From Nitrospirota bacterium (GTDB taxonomy: Bacteria; Nitrospirota; Thermodesulfovibrionia; UBA6902), in NCBI GenBank assembly GCA_016213945.1, contig JACQZF010000020.1, forward strand, positions 1 to 33,856: a stretch of 33,856 bases of DNA, in the 5' to 3' direction. This document shows, in pieces, positions 33,384 through 33,856 of this stretch. The notes beneath the pieces were generated by a model. It had not been told where the DNA came from and did no database searches. It saw only the letters and a program-made list of their open reading frames with translations. The position numbers and the translations under genes were made by a program. Positions within the stretch are counted from its first letter, which is position 1; every line of letters starts with the position of its first letter.

Positions 33384-33856
33384 ATGCGTAAAATTGACTT
33401 ATACGACACGACATTAAGGGACGGCGCCCAGTCAGAGGACGTCTCCTTCTCTGTAGAAGACAAGCTGAGGATAATGTGGAAGCTCGACGATCTGGGCATC
33501 CATTACATCGAAGGCGGCTGGCCCGGATCAAATCCACGAGACGCCGAATTTTTTACCAAGGCAAAAAAGTTTAAATTCAAAAACGCCCAGCTCGTGGCCT
33601 TCGGCTCCACTTACCACGCATCAAACAAAGTAAACGACGACCCGAATATCAAGGCGTTGCTTTCCGCCAAAACCCCTGTAATTACCATTGTTGGAAAGAC
33701 CTGGGACTTCCATGTGAAAGAGGCCCTGAGGGTTTCACAACAGACAAATCTTGAACTGATCTACAATTCGATAGAGTATCTCAAGAAGAGGGTATCAAAA
33801 GTATTCTTTGACGCTGAGCATTTCTTTGACGGCTACAAGGCAAATCCGGAATATGC
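33384..33856 (+). CDS. cimA: Citramalate synthase (3' partial)
   Basis: The first 157 complete codons are present, running off the window end. The N-terminus LYDTTLRDGAQSEDVSFSVEDK is the HMG-lyase-like TIM-barrel signature of the citramalate/isopropylmalate synthase family, and IEGGWPGSNPRDAEFF is typical of the long CimA type. It condenses pyruvate and acetyl-CoA to citramalate for isoleucine without threonine. It follows lysC after a family B repeat. Confidence 0.92.
   Translation, partial: MRKIDLYDTTLRDGAQSEDVSFSVEDKLRIMWKLDDLGIHYIEGGWPGSNPRDAEFFTKAKKFKFKNAQLVAFGSTYHASNKVNDDPNIKALLSAKTPVITIVGKTWDFHVKEALRVSQQTNLELIYNSIEYLKKRVSKVFFDAEHFFDGYKANPEY

Overview
The window is about 33.9 kb of bacterial chromosome with mid-range GC. 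Gene content (aspartate-family synthesis with a phosphoglycerate-mutase-like protein, citramalate synthase, sulfur-carrier genes, ArsM, NfeD and slipin) and the many dispersed palindromic repeats suggest an anaerobic Nitrospirota- or Deltaproteobacteria-like lineage. That assignment is inference; there is no rRNA or other decisive marker. No rRNA, tRNA, CRISPR array or recognisable transposase gene was seen.

Layout: (1) 1-2349: end of a PmbA/TldD-family gene, then, on the minus strand, a small PGPGW-type membrane protein and a slipin. (2) 2609-14987, plus strand: a MacAB-like export operon made of membrane-fusion adaptor, ATPase and two FtsX-type permeases. It is split after the ATPase by about 7.9 kb carrying a divergent orphan RNA polymerase beta' (RpoC-like) gene, a HicB/HicA pair, an unknown gene and a large SNF2 helicase. 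(3) 15011-16315, minus strand: NfeD protease, the usual partner of the slipin but now about 12.7 kb from it. (4) 16358-20669: queE, then a biotin block (bioF, an SDR reductase, bioD) interrupted by an antitoxin/PIN-toxin pair. (5) A cupredoxin-like lipoprotein and lipA. (6) 22247-27724: an aspartate-family/sulfur-transfer cluster: hom, tusA-like, MoeB/ThiF-like, a threonine synthase, a MoaD/ThiS-like carrier, a NIL-domain protein and a second threonine synthase. (7) Two tiny overlapping genes, a cupin pseudogene, an FAD oxidoreductase and arsM. (8) An apgM-like gene, lysC and the start of cimA, which complete a theme of Asp to homoserine to Thr/Met and Ile precursors. No classical thrB is present, so the apgM-like protein is a candidate homoserine kinase.

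The most unusual object is the RpoC-like protein (4776-8399). It keeps the NADFDGDQ catalytic motif and both zinc sites, but has an Asp where the trigger loop normally carries its conserved Arg, a shortened loop, no jaw segment and about 95 extra residues before the active-site region. No rpoB lies nearby. It is encoded with a toxin-antitoxin pair and a SNF2 ATPase in an apparent insertion. The right end of that insertion shares an unusual short direct repeat with the right end of the toxin-antitoxin insertion in the biotin block. Many intergenic gaps carry palindromic elements from several sequence families, and one has entered the pmbA coding sequence in frame.
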